Assembly: GCF_028453695.1 (NCBI RefSeq)
Contig: NC_135774.1
Location: forward strand, 2,666,001 to 2,730,000
Origin: Augochlora pura
Lineage: Eukaryota; Arthropoda; Insecta; Hymenoptera; Halictidae
Length of the DNA: 64,000 bases
Direction: 5' to 3'
Below the pieces are notes generated by a model, which did no database searches, was not told the origin of the DNA, and saw only the letters and a program-made list of their open reading frames with translations. Positions 51,325 through 62,323 of this stretch are shown piece by piece. Made by a program: the position numbers and the translations under genes. The first letter of the stretch is position 1. Each line of letters begins with the position of its first letter.

Positions 51325-52686
51325 CTTGTAATAACGTAGCAGGCTGCCAGGACCGATATCAGGGCCGCGATCGCCAACACCAGGGCGGCGACGTGCAACG
51401 GCTTCACGCGGCTCTGAAGAAGCTGATCCGATTCCCGGCCACCGGACGTCAGCCCCGGCTCGCTCTGCTTTGACCCCGTTGCGTTCCGATCGGAGGATAA
51501 TCCGTTCAACGAGCCTGAACAGAGAACGCATCGTTGAGGACATACTTCTTTGTTTGATCTGTGACGTGGAGATGCAAAAATTGGGCGGGTTAGAGCGACG
51601 ATAACTTAAGAGATAGCGTTGAGTTTCATCAGACGGATTGAATTTAAACATCATCTATCAGTAATTTGAAATGGAACAGTGGAATATGGCGAATAATACT
51701 ATTTGATATAAAATAGCAAAATTTCTCAAAATCACGATTATTTTTTAACCCCTTGCACTGTAACAACGAGTCAGACTCGTGACGAACATTTTGTACATAA
51801 TCTAATAAACATGACTGCCAATCGATGTCATTGAATCGAAACAAGATTTGAATCTTCTGTCACTAAAATCTGGAAGTGAAAATAAATGAAAAGAGAATCA
51901 GGAAACAAAAAATCCTCTTCTTTCATCAAATAAATTATTAATGACGAAAAATTGCCAATGGACGCAGTTCTAAAAGAAGTCATAGCGCAAGGGGTTAAAA
52001 GGTCTCAATTCGAATTGGAACAGCGAATTGTTCATAGAAGCAAATGTTACGTCGTGTCCAACGTTTCCCCCATTTTTCCATGAATAACGATAATCGGAAA
52101 TGTTGGACGCGAGTCGAACGAACAAGTGCAAGGGTTCGGCTCCACGAGACTCCACTAAAATCGTGTTCGAAACCCGTCGGTTCGGATCCGGACGAGCTTC
52201 GTAGCATTTGAACGACTCCGGATCGCTTGTAGATCGCGCGATTACGAAATCAGAGGATTGCGGCCTAGGAGGGGGGGGGGCGGGGTGGGTTGCGTTTACC
52301 GGTGTAGTCCAAAGTGGTGGCCGCGGTGTCCATGGCGCCGTCTTTGTCGCTGGTCCACGTGGAGAGATTCACGTGGCTGTCGGCGTTACAGTAGTCGTGG
52401 CTGTCGCAACACTTCAATCTGGGCCAGGGCATACGGATCCAGGCTGCTGACGGCGATCGGTCCGCGTTGTCTGCCGGCTTCGACCTCCTGACCCAGGACT
52501 TTGTCTCGCACAACAATGGCGTGGCACCCCTATGCAACGAGCAGCGAGCCGATAAAGCCGGGGCCCGGTTCGATAAAGTTCCGTGACCCCGCCGATAGCC
52601 GACCGTTTCCAATAAATAACCGATCCGCGCGATTTACGAGAAATAGAGAACGAGAGAGAGAAAGAGATATATAGAGAGTGAGAAAG

Positions 52687-52722
<36 letters not shown>

Positions 52723-54656
52723 CGCTTCCCACTCCTCTCGCTAGAGACGAGACCGCTCGAAGAGGTCGACTCGTGTTGTTTGCCAGCTTATATCTCTCGT
52801 AAAAATTGATTCCTCGTCTTCACGGTAATCTGGTAATTGATATTCCGTTATCTCCGCCCAGATAATAACGCCGCGAATTTAATTGGCAGCGGTGCCGCGG
52901 AAAAAAAAAGAGGACAGCCAAAAAAAGAAGACACGAGCGCGTCCCTCTCCCTCTCCCCTCTCCCCTCCACCACCGCCACACAGACTCCGATATCTTTCTC
53001 GCGTCAGCGGCGTTCCACGCTGCTGGAAAGAATTCGTGAAAACCTTTCGTTGCCGATTATCTCGTCAAGGTTATCTGCTGCTCGGCGAGCGCGCGCGTCC
53101 GTGAATTTATAGGCGGCGCGAACGTCAATCGTCGGGGAACCGGCAAATTAAATCGTTTTCGTGGCGAGTCCGGCTCGCCCGTGGCCGGACGGAATTTATT
53201 GGCGAATAACAGGAAAAGGTTAGAGGTCGGGGAGTCGCTTTCCACTCGAGATAGAGCTTCGCCTCGAATGTCCGCGCGAATCGCGTGGCCGCGATGTAAC
53301 CGGAGGGAACGTCGGCTGCTCAGAGCTCCTTCGCATTTCGACGATTCTGAAAGACGTTCGGATCATAAAAAAAGATGTCGTGACGAAAGAGAGAGGAAGA
53401 AAAAGTGCCTCGAAGCGACACCTGAGGTTCTGGATCAATATCGACGTCCAGCGGTGAAGCGTTTATGTGTTTCTGATTGAAATGAGTCGTTGAAACACGA
53501 ATCCATGGAAAACAAGTTTCGAGGGACTCGGTGAACGATTCTATAAAAATTCCGAACGAAACTTTCGACTTGGGAAAAAAACAGCACATCGAAAAAGAAG
53601 AAAATGGATCCCGAAGAGACAATTCAAAACTTAAACGACATTCGGAAATGGAACGATTATGTATATCCGATTAAAACGAACAGGTAAAAAACAAAACCTC
53701 GGAAACAAGTTTTGTGGAACATGGATAAGATCCTACAAGAGTTTGGGTTAAAAAAAAGAAATGGCACGTCGAAGCAGAATAGAAAAAGTACCTTGAAGAG
53801 TTACATGACATTCTGGAATACCATCAACATCAAGAAGACAAATTACTACGAACGATGCTATCTATAAAATGTTCTGTCTGTCGGAGTGACAACTAGTTCT
53901 TGATGTGCTTCCGATAAAAAGCAATAAAGTGAGCCACGGAACTGTTCACACCGAATTTATCAACGAGAGAGTAAGTCGCCGAAGAAACTGAATAGACTAC
54001 GAAACTGCCAACGTTCCCTAGACTCCATAAAACAATGGAGTCTCTCTTGTACGGAGATTTATTTTCGCAATAGCCTGGTTCATTCGAGTTCTCTACCAAG
54101 CGATAACGTATTTAAATAATTAAGCGATGGAACGTTTGGACAGCAAAGTATTGGGAAAATAAATGTTCGTCTCTACTGCATTATTAATTAATAATTGTAA
54201 AGTATACGAACTCGGTGCACCCCCTGGTGGTCGCGTTCTCGCCGATCGTCTGGTCCTCGGTGAGTATGAGCTCGGTGTAGCAGGAGAACTTGGTCCTGCA
54301 GGTGTCGGCGCCTGCCTCCTTGCACGCCTTGCTGGTGCACACGCATCTCCTGCCTGCGGACAACAGCGGACTTTCGAGATTTCCGATGTTCGTGCGTCGC
54401 GGCTATTATGTTTCGATTTGGTCGCGTGCGCGGCTCGTAAAGCGAGTCTATCTCGGCTCGCGATCGGGTCGCGTCGCGTACAGATCGGATGATACCGCGT
54501 TCGAAAAAAAAAGAAAAAGAGAACAGGAATGGTCGACGGTTTTCCGCCGTTGAAACCGGCCGACTCACCTTCCACGCAGCCGGACAGACAAACTAGGAGC
54601 ATCAGGAGGAAATGTATGCAGATTGCCGGCTCGATGGTCGATCGATCGGAATGCAT
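51325..54656 (-). CDS. Second BAMBI-like three-finger transmembrane protein (3' end unresolved)
   Basis: Probably a kinase-less TGF-beta receptor-like surface protein; no function beyond the BAMBI resemblance can be claimed. Exons are 54656-54569, 54353-54212, 52529-52300 and 51514 to about 51325, all phases compatible. Exon 1 encodes a signal peptide (AICIHFLLMLLVCLSGC). Exons 2 and 3 form a three-finger ectodomain whose cysteines match vertebrate BAMBI: CVCTSKAC, TCRTKFSCYTELI, RGCTE, LLCETKS and the closing LKCCDSHDYCNAD. Exon 4 holds a linker and a membrane span at about residues 194-215 (HVAALVLAIAALISVLAACY). The exon 2 donor GTTCGT is weak but retains the expected cysteine. After the span the frame could use a GTCTGC donor at 51324, or stay open to a stop at 50802 through low-complexity sequence, giving up to 390 residues. 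It is on the same strand as the BAMBI homolog. Confidence 0.72.
51745..51998. mobile_element. piggyBac-like MITE with TTAA target duplication
   Basis: TTAA (51745-51748) is followed by CCCCTTGCACTGTA; the right end reads TCATAGCGCAAGGGG then TTAA (51995-51998). The ends are inverted repeats of about 13 bases with one or two mismatches, and both abut TTAA, the signature of piggyBac-superfamily insertion. The 246-base interior is AT-rich, with a small inner inverted repeat (GAGTCAGACTC), and has no transposase. It lies between exons 3 and 4 of the second BAMBI-like gene. Confidence 0.7.
52650..52720. repeat. (GA)n microsatellite with TA interruptions
   Basis: Interrupted then pure GA repeats in the intron between exons 2 and 3 of the second BAMBI-like gene. 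Confidence 0.9.
53340..53930. repeat. Degenerate tandem repeat, period about 180-210 bp
   Basis: Three related units start near 53370, 53582 and 53762. Each has a GTCGAAG/ATCGAAA-type start, a run like GAAAAAGT followed by CTTGAAGAG-like sequence, then a CATTCTGGAA-like block, and farther on GGAAACAAGTTT and a TTGGGAAAAAA-like end. The copies are diverged and do not share an open frame. They lie inside intron 2 of the second BAMBI-like gene. Confidence 0.55.
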
Positions 54657-57600
54657 GCCGGGTGCCTTGGCCGGAACCGAGCGCTCCGGGAATCGCGAGA
54701 GGGCTGCTCGATAATGAAAAGGGATCGGCTAGGAATCACTTAGCGCTGGCAAGCAGGACTCGCGCGGCCCCGGACAATTTCATTGATAAGGGACCACGGA
54801 GCAGGTTCCTCGGCCGCTATCTGCCCGAGTACCGATCGGACCGCGTGCAGAAGAGGCCGGTCGGCGTTATCATGTCGAGAGGCTGGCCCTGTTACCGAAT
54901 GCAGGAGCGATCCCAATGAAGATAACGCGATTAACAGCCCCGAGGGGATACCGTGTGGTGCCCTCCTCGTTGACGAAGGATCGGCTATCGGTGTACGACG
55001 GCTTGGCCACGGAGACAGGGTGGTGCACCGGTCGGCTCTCTCGATAACACGCCGATTATTATAGCCGTCGGTGCCAGGGAGGATGCGCCAGTATTTCGCC
55101 CGTCGTAGTCCAGGGAGACCGTATAACCGTGGAAGACACACTCGGCTCCGGCCGATCGAAACACAGAATCGCGGCGCCTGTCGCGGCGACTGACAGCCGA
55201 GACGTCGCGAAAACACCGCGTGTTATCGGCGTAAAGGACTATTTGAAAATGCCCGAAGGAAGCTTCAAGAAGAAACAGCCAGAGTCCGCGTGGGCTTCTC
55301 TAATTTTAGTACCTCCCACTGGAAGACGGTGAGATCTCGCCGTCCTTCTCGCTCCTCTCCACCGCTCTTTCTATTCCCATCGTTTTCCCGATCTGGTCGC
55401 CCCCCCTTCCAGCCCGACGAACCACGGACACACCGACTCACGAATTTACTTCTATACCTATTTTAATTCCGTCATCGGTGACATTTGTTCCGTCGCGTAG
55501 CTTTGTCGCCTCGGGTCGACGCGTAATGGGGCATCCTCCAGCGAGCTTCTTTCTGGAAGAGGTCGTCCACTTTTCTGTGGACGGGCGCGCGGCGGACACG
55601 GCCGAGAGTACCGGGGAAAGGAATTCGTAACGATGTATCTCCGGCATCGGAACAACGCTCGAACATATTACGACTCTGGTCATCTACGCTTAATGAGCCT
55701 CCGGAGGGACCGAGGGAGCGCGACGAGGAGCCCACGGCCGACCACGAAACGGATTTTTAATTTCTCCATTCGTCGGACAACCTCCGAAGTCAATGCCGGA
55801 TTTACCCTGGCGCGTTATAAACGTTAATTATCAGATACCCCAAGGTCTGCTGAAAGAGCGAGGGTATTTTTCTCTGCGAATTATCGTATTTTTACAGAAA
55901 CTTAAAATTCGCGAATTGTATGAAGGAACATTGAACAAACCTCCGCAGATCAAACCGATCGATTATAAACAATTGGCTTTCGAAACGGCTGCTTACACCG
56001 CGATTCTGATCAGAGATCGGAATGCCGTTGCCCGGAATCAGCGCGCAGCATCTGCAAACAATATCTCTTTTGCTCCAGTAAAAATAGTCGGCGAAAAGGT
56101 CGAAAAATCGTCTTAGAAACACGCGTGTTTGTACACCGATCCGAGTGTCGCGCGCGGGGGGACCCGCCGTCAACGTTCACGGATTTAAGAGCGGCAGTGG
56201 CTGGTTTTCCTGGTGCCAGGAATACATCCTACGAAAAGTAGCTGGTACAGATGTTGTTGCGGTTAGGGACTTATCCGGCCGACTAATTGCTTTCGTCCAC
56301 GCCGCGCGTTCCGTTCCTCGCGGTTTCCTCCGCCGCGCCGTAATTCCCTGCGCCCGTGTTCGCAATTTATTCGCGCTTTCGCCGGCGTACGCTTCGGTCT
56401 TTTTGCGCAGCGGCTGGTGCCGAGGTCTCTTAAATCCGGCCGATTTATTGAGACAACAACGGGGACCCGCGCGTACGCGTTCGCGCGGTACGCTTCTGCG
56501 CGACGACGGCTTCCAGATGCAGTGGTGCCGCCGCCTTTGATCACCTTCAATCGGCTCGCGCCCGCGAAATCACGATCGCCGATCGACGCCGTTCGACGAG
56601 CGCGCTGAAAAATCGGCGGGATTGTTCCCGCGGTATTTACGTCACGCGACGTATATACGCGTCGTCGCGACTCGATCTCTCGGTGGCTCGTCGCCTCGCT
56701 TACTACTTTATTCGAGCACATTTTTACCCGTCGTCGCGCTCTCAAAAGACACTCTCCGGGCCGCGTTATTCCCCGGCTTTTATTTCTCCTCGTCGCCGCG
56801 GAATATCCTGTAAATTCGACCGATTTATTGGAACAATAACGTCTAGACTGTAAGCGGGTTCGTATCTTTCGGTGATGGACGCCGGCCCGTCCAGATGTAA
56901 CCGATCTTCGACGGGTCGGCCGACGAAACGGGAGACCACGGCCACGATCTCTCTCTCTCTCTCTCGCGCGCGACGGCTGCCGATTTTCTCCCTTTTTCCG
57001 TTCGATCGAGCAACGTCTCCCCGGGACGTTACGCGAAAAGAAATCCGTGGACAGTTCGTGTCGGACGTCTCAATCGCGACCAGTCGGAATCCGCGGCAGC
57101 GGACGCTCAGCATCCAGGCCAGACGGGGAGCTTAATTCCCCGCTCGGCTTTCCTGTCCGTGCAACATTAAGCAGAGCCCCGCTGGTTGCACATTTCTTTA
57201 TCGTTCGTCCGTCGAGTGACAGTAAAAGCCGGCCTGGGTTATCGGAATGACACTTCGTTACAGTCGAACGAGGTCGCCGCCAGTCTGCTCCCCGTACCGC
57301 TTCTTATTGCGCGCGCCGGATCGAGTGGCCGCCGTAAAAAGATTTACAGAGAGCACAAGGATTTCTTTCACGCGGCTAATTTATTGAAATGTATCGCGAT
57401 CGAGCGGCGATCCCGATCCGGCCGGCGGACGCGCGGCGCGACGCTCGGCCACGGCCGTACTCGGATCTCTGCGGACCCCTTCCCACTACTTTCTTACGAT
57501 TCTCTTGAAGAACGTGAGAAGAACTCTTGAAACCTCCGATATCAGTGGTAAATGTTTCGCAAAGCTTCGCAGAAAAACGGAACAATAATACAAGTATGTG

Positions 57601-58833
57601 ACATGATAAAAATCACAGAATCTTCTAAGCTATTGCAATCAGCAAATTGTTTAAATAACTTCTATTTCTCGAGAGAATTTCCAGAATTAATTGTCCGAAT
57701 TAACAGGATTTTAGTTTCTGACAAAAGAGTTTACTCCTCGGAGGAGAAAGAAAATGAACAAGCATTTCGAGGCTTTTGACATCTATCATCCGTGCCACTG
57801 TGTTTTATCGTTTCATAAAAAGTCGGTGCTTCAGTCCTGGACGCCTGACACCCCGGTCAAGACGCCGACGGAATAAAGTCCGCGCGCATATACTTTTTGC
57901 GGTGAGATGCGGCTCGCCGTGGATCGACGGCGCACGACGCAGCGGCAGCAAGCCCGCCCGCGTTAGCATAATTAGCGCGAATTAAATCAACGACTCAATC
58001 GTGAGAACTGGAGTTCCTCGAGTGTGAAACTTGGAGGCCCGTTCGCTGCCGGCTAAATGGGCGTCTCGAGCGAGCGCGTTGCAGCGTGGGATTCGAGGGA
58101 AATAAAAAGAAACGCCGTGGAGACTCGGGTGAAAACGTGGCGCGTAAACACCTGGATCCTTTATTCGAGGTTTTTCCGCGCGATCGGCCGGTTCGGCGAA
58201 TCTTATATGTTAATCGGACACCGTTTTCTTTTCCGACCGGCGTCCTACGCAAGCTAATTAGAGACACACATGAACGGGCGGCCGCGGCCGCGCACACACC
58301 GGTGCGAGAATGTCAAACGTGTTTCTTTTCGGTGCATATTAATCCCGTGCGTCCAATTAAAAACACTGATCGACTAAACGAGCTACTTTTACACCGCTGA
58401 CGCCAGGCGCGCGGCGATCGGCGTCTAATTTTCCAATTGACATCATCACAGCCAGTAATTACGCGTATGGATAGTACGGGGTCTTTCAACCGGAGCTTTC
58501 GTTTCGTTTAGCCCGCTGGTTTGCCGTCTGTCGAACGTGTCGCTGGTGTTGACAGGTGTCAAACGAAAGCTGTATATACAATAAAAATTGAACGATACGT
58601 AACGCGAATTATATCCAACAGAAATGGCGCGAGTGACCAAAGCGTTGCTCTTTTAGAAGTTTTCTCGCAGAGTCCTTTCTCGAGATGTTGATCAGAATTC
58701 ACCGCCGAGATTATGCAATTTAACAACTGATTTTTTAATGAAAACACAAAATAAAAATATGTTAACGACCTTTTTCTACCGATTGAAATTAAACTAATGT
58801 CTCCAGTCGAAAGACCCCGACAGGAGTACAATA
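54657..58833. other. Intergenic region upstream of the second BAMBI-like gene
   Basis: GC-rich DNA with no coding exon that I can recognise. The part next to 54657 should contain the 5' UTR and promoter of the second BAMBI-like gene. Plus-strand frames at 55129-55332 and 55793-56116 have no family signature or convincing splice context. Confidence 0.5.
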
Positions 58834-59064
58834 TCAAACGATGAACTCGCCGCCGATTCTTTGCAAACAGAGTCGCATCCGTCGCGTCGATCTCGATCGA
58901 TCGTCGCGCGGTGGATCGCATGATCGCCGGGAGAGTTGTCGCGCGATCCGGGTTTCTCCGTGGTCCTTTCTTCCACGAAGATCACCGCGATTAACGCTAT
59001 CGCGAAGATCGATCTCGGGACAGGGAGGCAAGCGGCGGGATCGAGAGGGAAGACGAATAGATCG
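58834..59064 (-). CDS. Candidate last exon of the cysteine-rich membrane protein gene
   Basis: A strong pyrimidine tract and acceptor (CTTCCTCCTCCTGCACAG) ends at 59065 on the minus strand. Reading in phase 0 from 59064 gives a basic, arginine-rich frame of 76 codons to a stop at 58834. It would splice in frame to the phase-0 donor at 61276 and act as a cytoplasmic tail. No known motif (for example PPxY) is present, and a second frame of this stretch is also open, so the call is speculative. Confidence 0.2.
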   Translation of the reverse strand, partial: RSIRLPSRSRRLPPCPEIDLRDSVNRGDLRGRKDHGETRIARQLSRRSCDPPRDDRSRSTRRMRLCLQRIGGEFIV

Positions 59065-61276
59065 CTGTGCAGGAGGAGGAAGGTGGAGGAGACGGGAAGA
59101 GGGAGAAAGAGAGTAGGGCGCGTCGCTCTCGAGCCGCGTTCGCCTCGATTGTCCTTTTTAATTAGCCACCGATCTCTTGGTACCCGACCCCGGGTACGTC
59201 GAGCGTGTCTTCTTAATTGTTAATGGGAGTCGCGGCCGTTCGGGAACGAGTTCCGTTCGGCTCGGTTGCGCCATGCTCGGCGAAATGGAAGCCGAAGACC
59301 TCCGACCGGAGAGCTTCGTGTGTTCAGAGGTGCCGAAACGACTTAGAGCTAATCAATTCCGACCTGTGCGATTCGTACACGGCGAACATTCGCGCTATGC
59401 GTTCCCATCGAACGCGTTCGCTTGCCTATCGAAACTAACAAAGATCGTATAACAGTTAAGGCGGAGGAGAAGCTAGAAGAGCTCGTTCGCGTGCAGGTAC
59501 AAGATTATTCTGCTTGCCGGACGGGACAATCGCAACGCGAGGAACAGGTCAATTAGCAGTAGCCTCGAACAGCGGTCGTATGAGAAGTGTCTTTTGGACC
59601 CATTACGATCCCGTCCTCGAGTTGCGAACGGCTACGCGCGGCAGCGGTGCGTTCGTCGGATTTTTTCCTATGGTGCCCGCGCGTCCTCTAACCGTGCTGA
59701 AGCGGCTATGTACGAAGTAATGACACAGATTGCGATCTCTCGCGAGCAGCCCGTGGATGTTTATGCAAATTCTGCTTTTACGGGCCAATTTACACAAACT
59801 GCGGCCGAGCAAGGACTGTTCGGGCTCCGTCGAAGGCTGCCCGGACATCTTCGCGCGAGAAGAGCCGGCCAATCTATAGCAAATTTGTTATGCTGAATTT
59901 CAGATAAACATCCTCGGTCCTCTCTTGGAAGCGATCCGGGACGAGTGTCGCGTCGTCGGCGACGGGTTCGGCGCGGTGCGCTCCCGCGTCCGTGGACGTA
60001 ATCTCGTTTGAAATCGTCGCTCATTTGGCCGGTCTGTTAGCCGCGATCGGATCGTTTCACCCGTTACCGGTTATTACGGGCGGGAGGCCGCGTAAAAAGA
60101 CGCGTTTAACGTTAATGCCCCCTCCGCGCCATAATCGCGTCGGCGAGGGCGCCCTGTTAGATCAAAGCACGGCCGAGGCGGCCCAGTGTCTCTCGGAGGA
60201 CATTACGGCGCGTAATGCCGGGCGATCATCTTGCGGCTGACTCCGTCGTTGTCTTCTTCGGCGACATAATCGATCGGTTAAAACGGAACGGCTTCATGCG
60301 ACGACAGGGGCTGCAATATAAATCAATGCGCGCGGATCTCATTATCGTCGCGTCGTGATTGGATACGGATCATCGGCGATCCTCGAATCTAATCGCCGGC
60401 GAGACGGGGGGCGATCGTCGTGCCGCGGACAAACTAGTTTCGCTAAGACCGTTCCATTAGGGTGCTCGTTTTTCTCTTATTTTTTCAAATCGACGAGCAC
60501 TAGTCGCGAATTAATCGTACGTTAACATCGTCCCCAGTCGATTCGCTCGCGATTATGTTCGTAAGCGATGGCGGATCGCGCGAGACCATGCTCCGTTCCG
60601 ATTATAATTGGAGATTACCAATCGCGTGTGCGAGCATCGAGCATTCATGATTGATACTCACTGAGGTGATTGACGGCCGGCTGGGATGCGATTACCAACA
60701 TTTTTCTGTGCGACGGGAAAAACTCCGACGTCGGTATTATACTTATCGATACCTCGTTCCGGTTGCTTCCTGGACGACCGCCGCGGTCGGCTTGCCTGTT
60801 GGCGGCGTGCGCGTTGCGCGCTAGTGGTACACCTTGAATATTATGTCTGCAATTACTGACTATGTAGCTGCTCACCTGGGCCCAAAAAAAGGAATCGAGA
60901 ACACCCTTAGAGAAACGAACGGCCCTGTTTCAGCTACACGAAAACGCTACTGCGGCTGCTGCGGGTCTGATGACAACATGCACGGACACGCGTGTGAAGG
61001 ACAACCGGGTGACCCGTCGGAGACAACGAGATGCTCTCCAGCTACGATTTTATAGTCCCAGGAAGACACTGGTGATCGGAGAAAGTTCGTGAAAAAGAAA
61101 ATAGAATGCGAACTTGTGGATTCATCGATTGAAATCTAGCAAATGAAACCGGATGAAAATGTGGATGATCGCGAAGGGAAGGAAGAAGCGAGTGACGATC
61201 GTCGCGAAGCTGAACCGTCGCCAGGAGGTCGGTGCTCGAACTTTTTTCCGCTGGCGAACGCATTCGGTCGGCTTAC
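59065..61276. other. Noncoding interval, possibly an intron of the cysteine-rich membrane protein gene
   Basis: If the candidate last exon is real this is a 2.2-kb intron; otherwise it is intron plus intergenic DNA. GC-rich with no recognised element. Confidence 0.35.
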
Positions 61277-61501
61277 CGAAGACACGATAAACACAGCGAG
61301 TAATACAACGCCCAGCCAGAAGTACCAGGCTTCCCAGAAATGTCGTGGCGGCCGTCTTTGCACCAGGAGGCAACACTGGTTGTTGCAGCAACAGTACAAG
61401 CAGTACTTGTCCGGCGTGCAGGCGTACGGTTTGATCGGCTCAGTGCTGTCCCCGGTGAAGTTCCTGAAATCCACGCTGCACTCGTAATATAGCCGCGCCA
61501 T
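61277..61501 (-). CDS. Cysteine-rich single-pass membrane protein, WBP1/VOPP1-like exon (partial)
   Basis: One clear coding exon. From ATG 61501 it reads MARLYYECSVDFRNF, then a cysteine cluster (YCLYCCCNNQCCLLV), then a membrane span (WEAWYFWLGVVLLAVFIVSS) that runs straight into a GTAAGC donor at 61276-61271. The pattern CC..QCC followed by W-x-WFW-type span resembles the WBP1/VOPP1 family of small membrane proteins that recruit WW-domain ubiquitin ligases; that assignment is from memory of the pattern only. The exon probably begins at an acceptor at 61647 (TTTTTTTAG). Splicing to a GTAAGT donor at 61732 would remove an 86-base intron and place an in-frame stop upstream, making 61501 the first in-frame ATG. 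No signal peptide is encoded, which is unusual for such an ectodomain; an alternative upstream exon may supply one. The downstream part of the protein is not certain. Confidence 0.5.
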
Positions 61502-62323
61502 GTCGCGGGCCTGGCATCGTCCAGCCTCTCTCGATCGGCGAGCGATTTGTTGCGGAACGAACGGGAACGGTCGCGCCAGTGATTCCGCCGTGAAGAAGCG
61601 CGGAGCCGGCGGATCGATGGAGCCACCGCATTGAGTCACGAACGATCTAAAAAAATCGCGTTATTTTCAGAATGCATCGCGACGCCGGCGCCGCTTAATT
61701 TACCGTCCCAGACACCTGTTCCCCTCACTTACCAGGTTAGCGACATGCGGCGGACGCGCGCGAACGGTCCACGTTCCCTCGGATTTTTCGGTGGCCCGGC
61801 GTCGCCCTGGAGCGAGAACCGGCAGGTTCGACTGGTCGACGGGCTCGGGGACAACTGTTTTGCCACTCATTTGTCCGTTCGCCGTTATCACCGGCTGGAC
61901 AGGATAGGCTCGAAATAATCGATAAAACGAGCCTAGCATGTCCTTATTCACACGCGAGCCACGATCGATACGCTAAACAGCCTAGCTGCGGCACGGTTTT
62001 AAACTTGTCCGCGAAATGGCGCAATTGTTCTAAACGGAGCCTGCTCCAGGACACGTCACTTCGGGATACAATTTCTCTAGGATCACCGCCTTGTCAGTCT
62101 TTCCTCTAATTTGCTCTATTAAAACGGTGTTACTTTGTCAACGATGACAAAAAGAGCTGGAAGTAAAGAACGGTGCCCTAAGCAATGAATACAGAGGATC
62201 GTCGATTAGAAAATTTATTAAAGAAATTCTCTATAAAACGCACGTTTGTACAATGAACACGATGAAATAATTATATTACATTTACAACGTTATCGGTGCG
62301 GACTGACCGAATGAGAAATAAAA
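61502..62323 (-). other. 5' region of the cysteine-rich protein gene and SF3B4 3' UTR
   Basis: 61502-61646 and 61733 upward look like 5' UTR exons of the cysteine-rich protein gene, separated by a short intron with GTAAGT and TTTTTTTAG borders. SF3B4 ends coding at 62324, and a minus-strand AATAAA (plus-strand TTTATT at 62214-62219) would end its transcript about 130 bases later. Both genes lie on the minus strand, so SF3B4 is upstream. Confidence 0.45.

Noticed and set aside
54163..54492. 109-codon plus-strand frame
   Set aside because: It is the antisense shadow of exon 2 of the second BAMBI-like gene.
55129..56116. Two plus-strand frames of 67 and 107 codons
   Set aside because: I could not link them by credible splice sites, and the translations have no domain.
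58797..59064. Alternative frame with a hydrophobic stretch (IFAIALIAVIFV)
   Set aside because: It needs a phase-2 junction, which does not match the phase-0 donor at 61276, and no upstream exon with the right phase was found.
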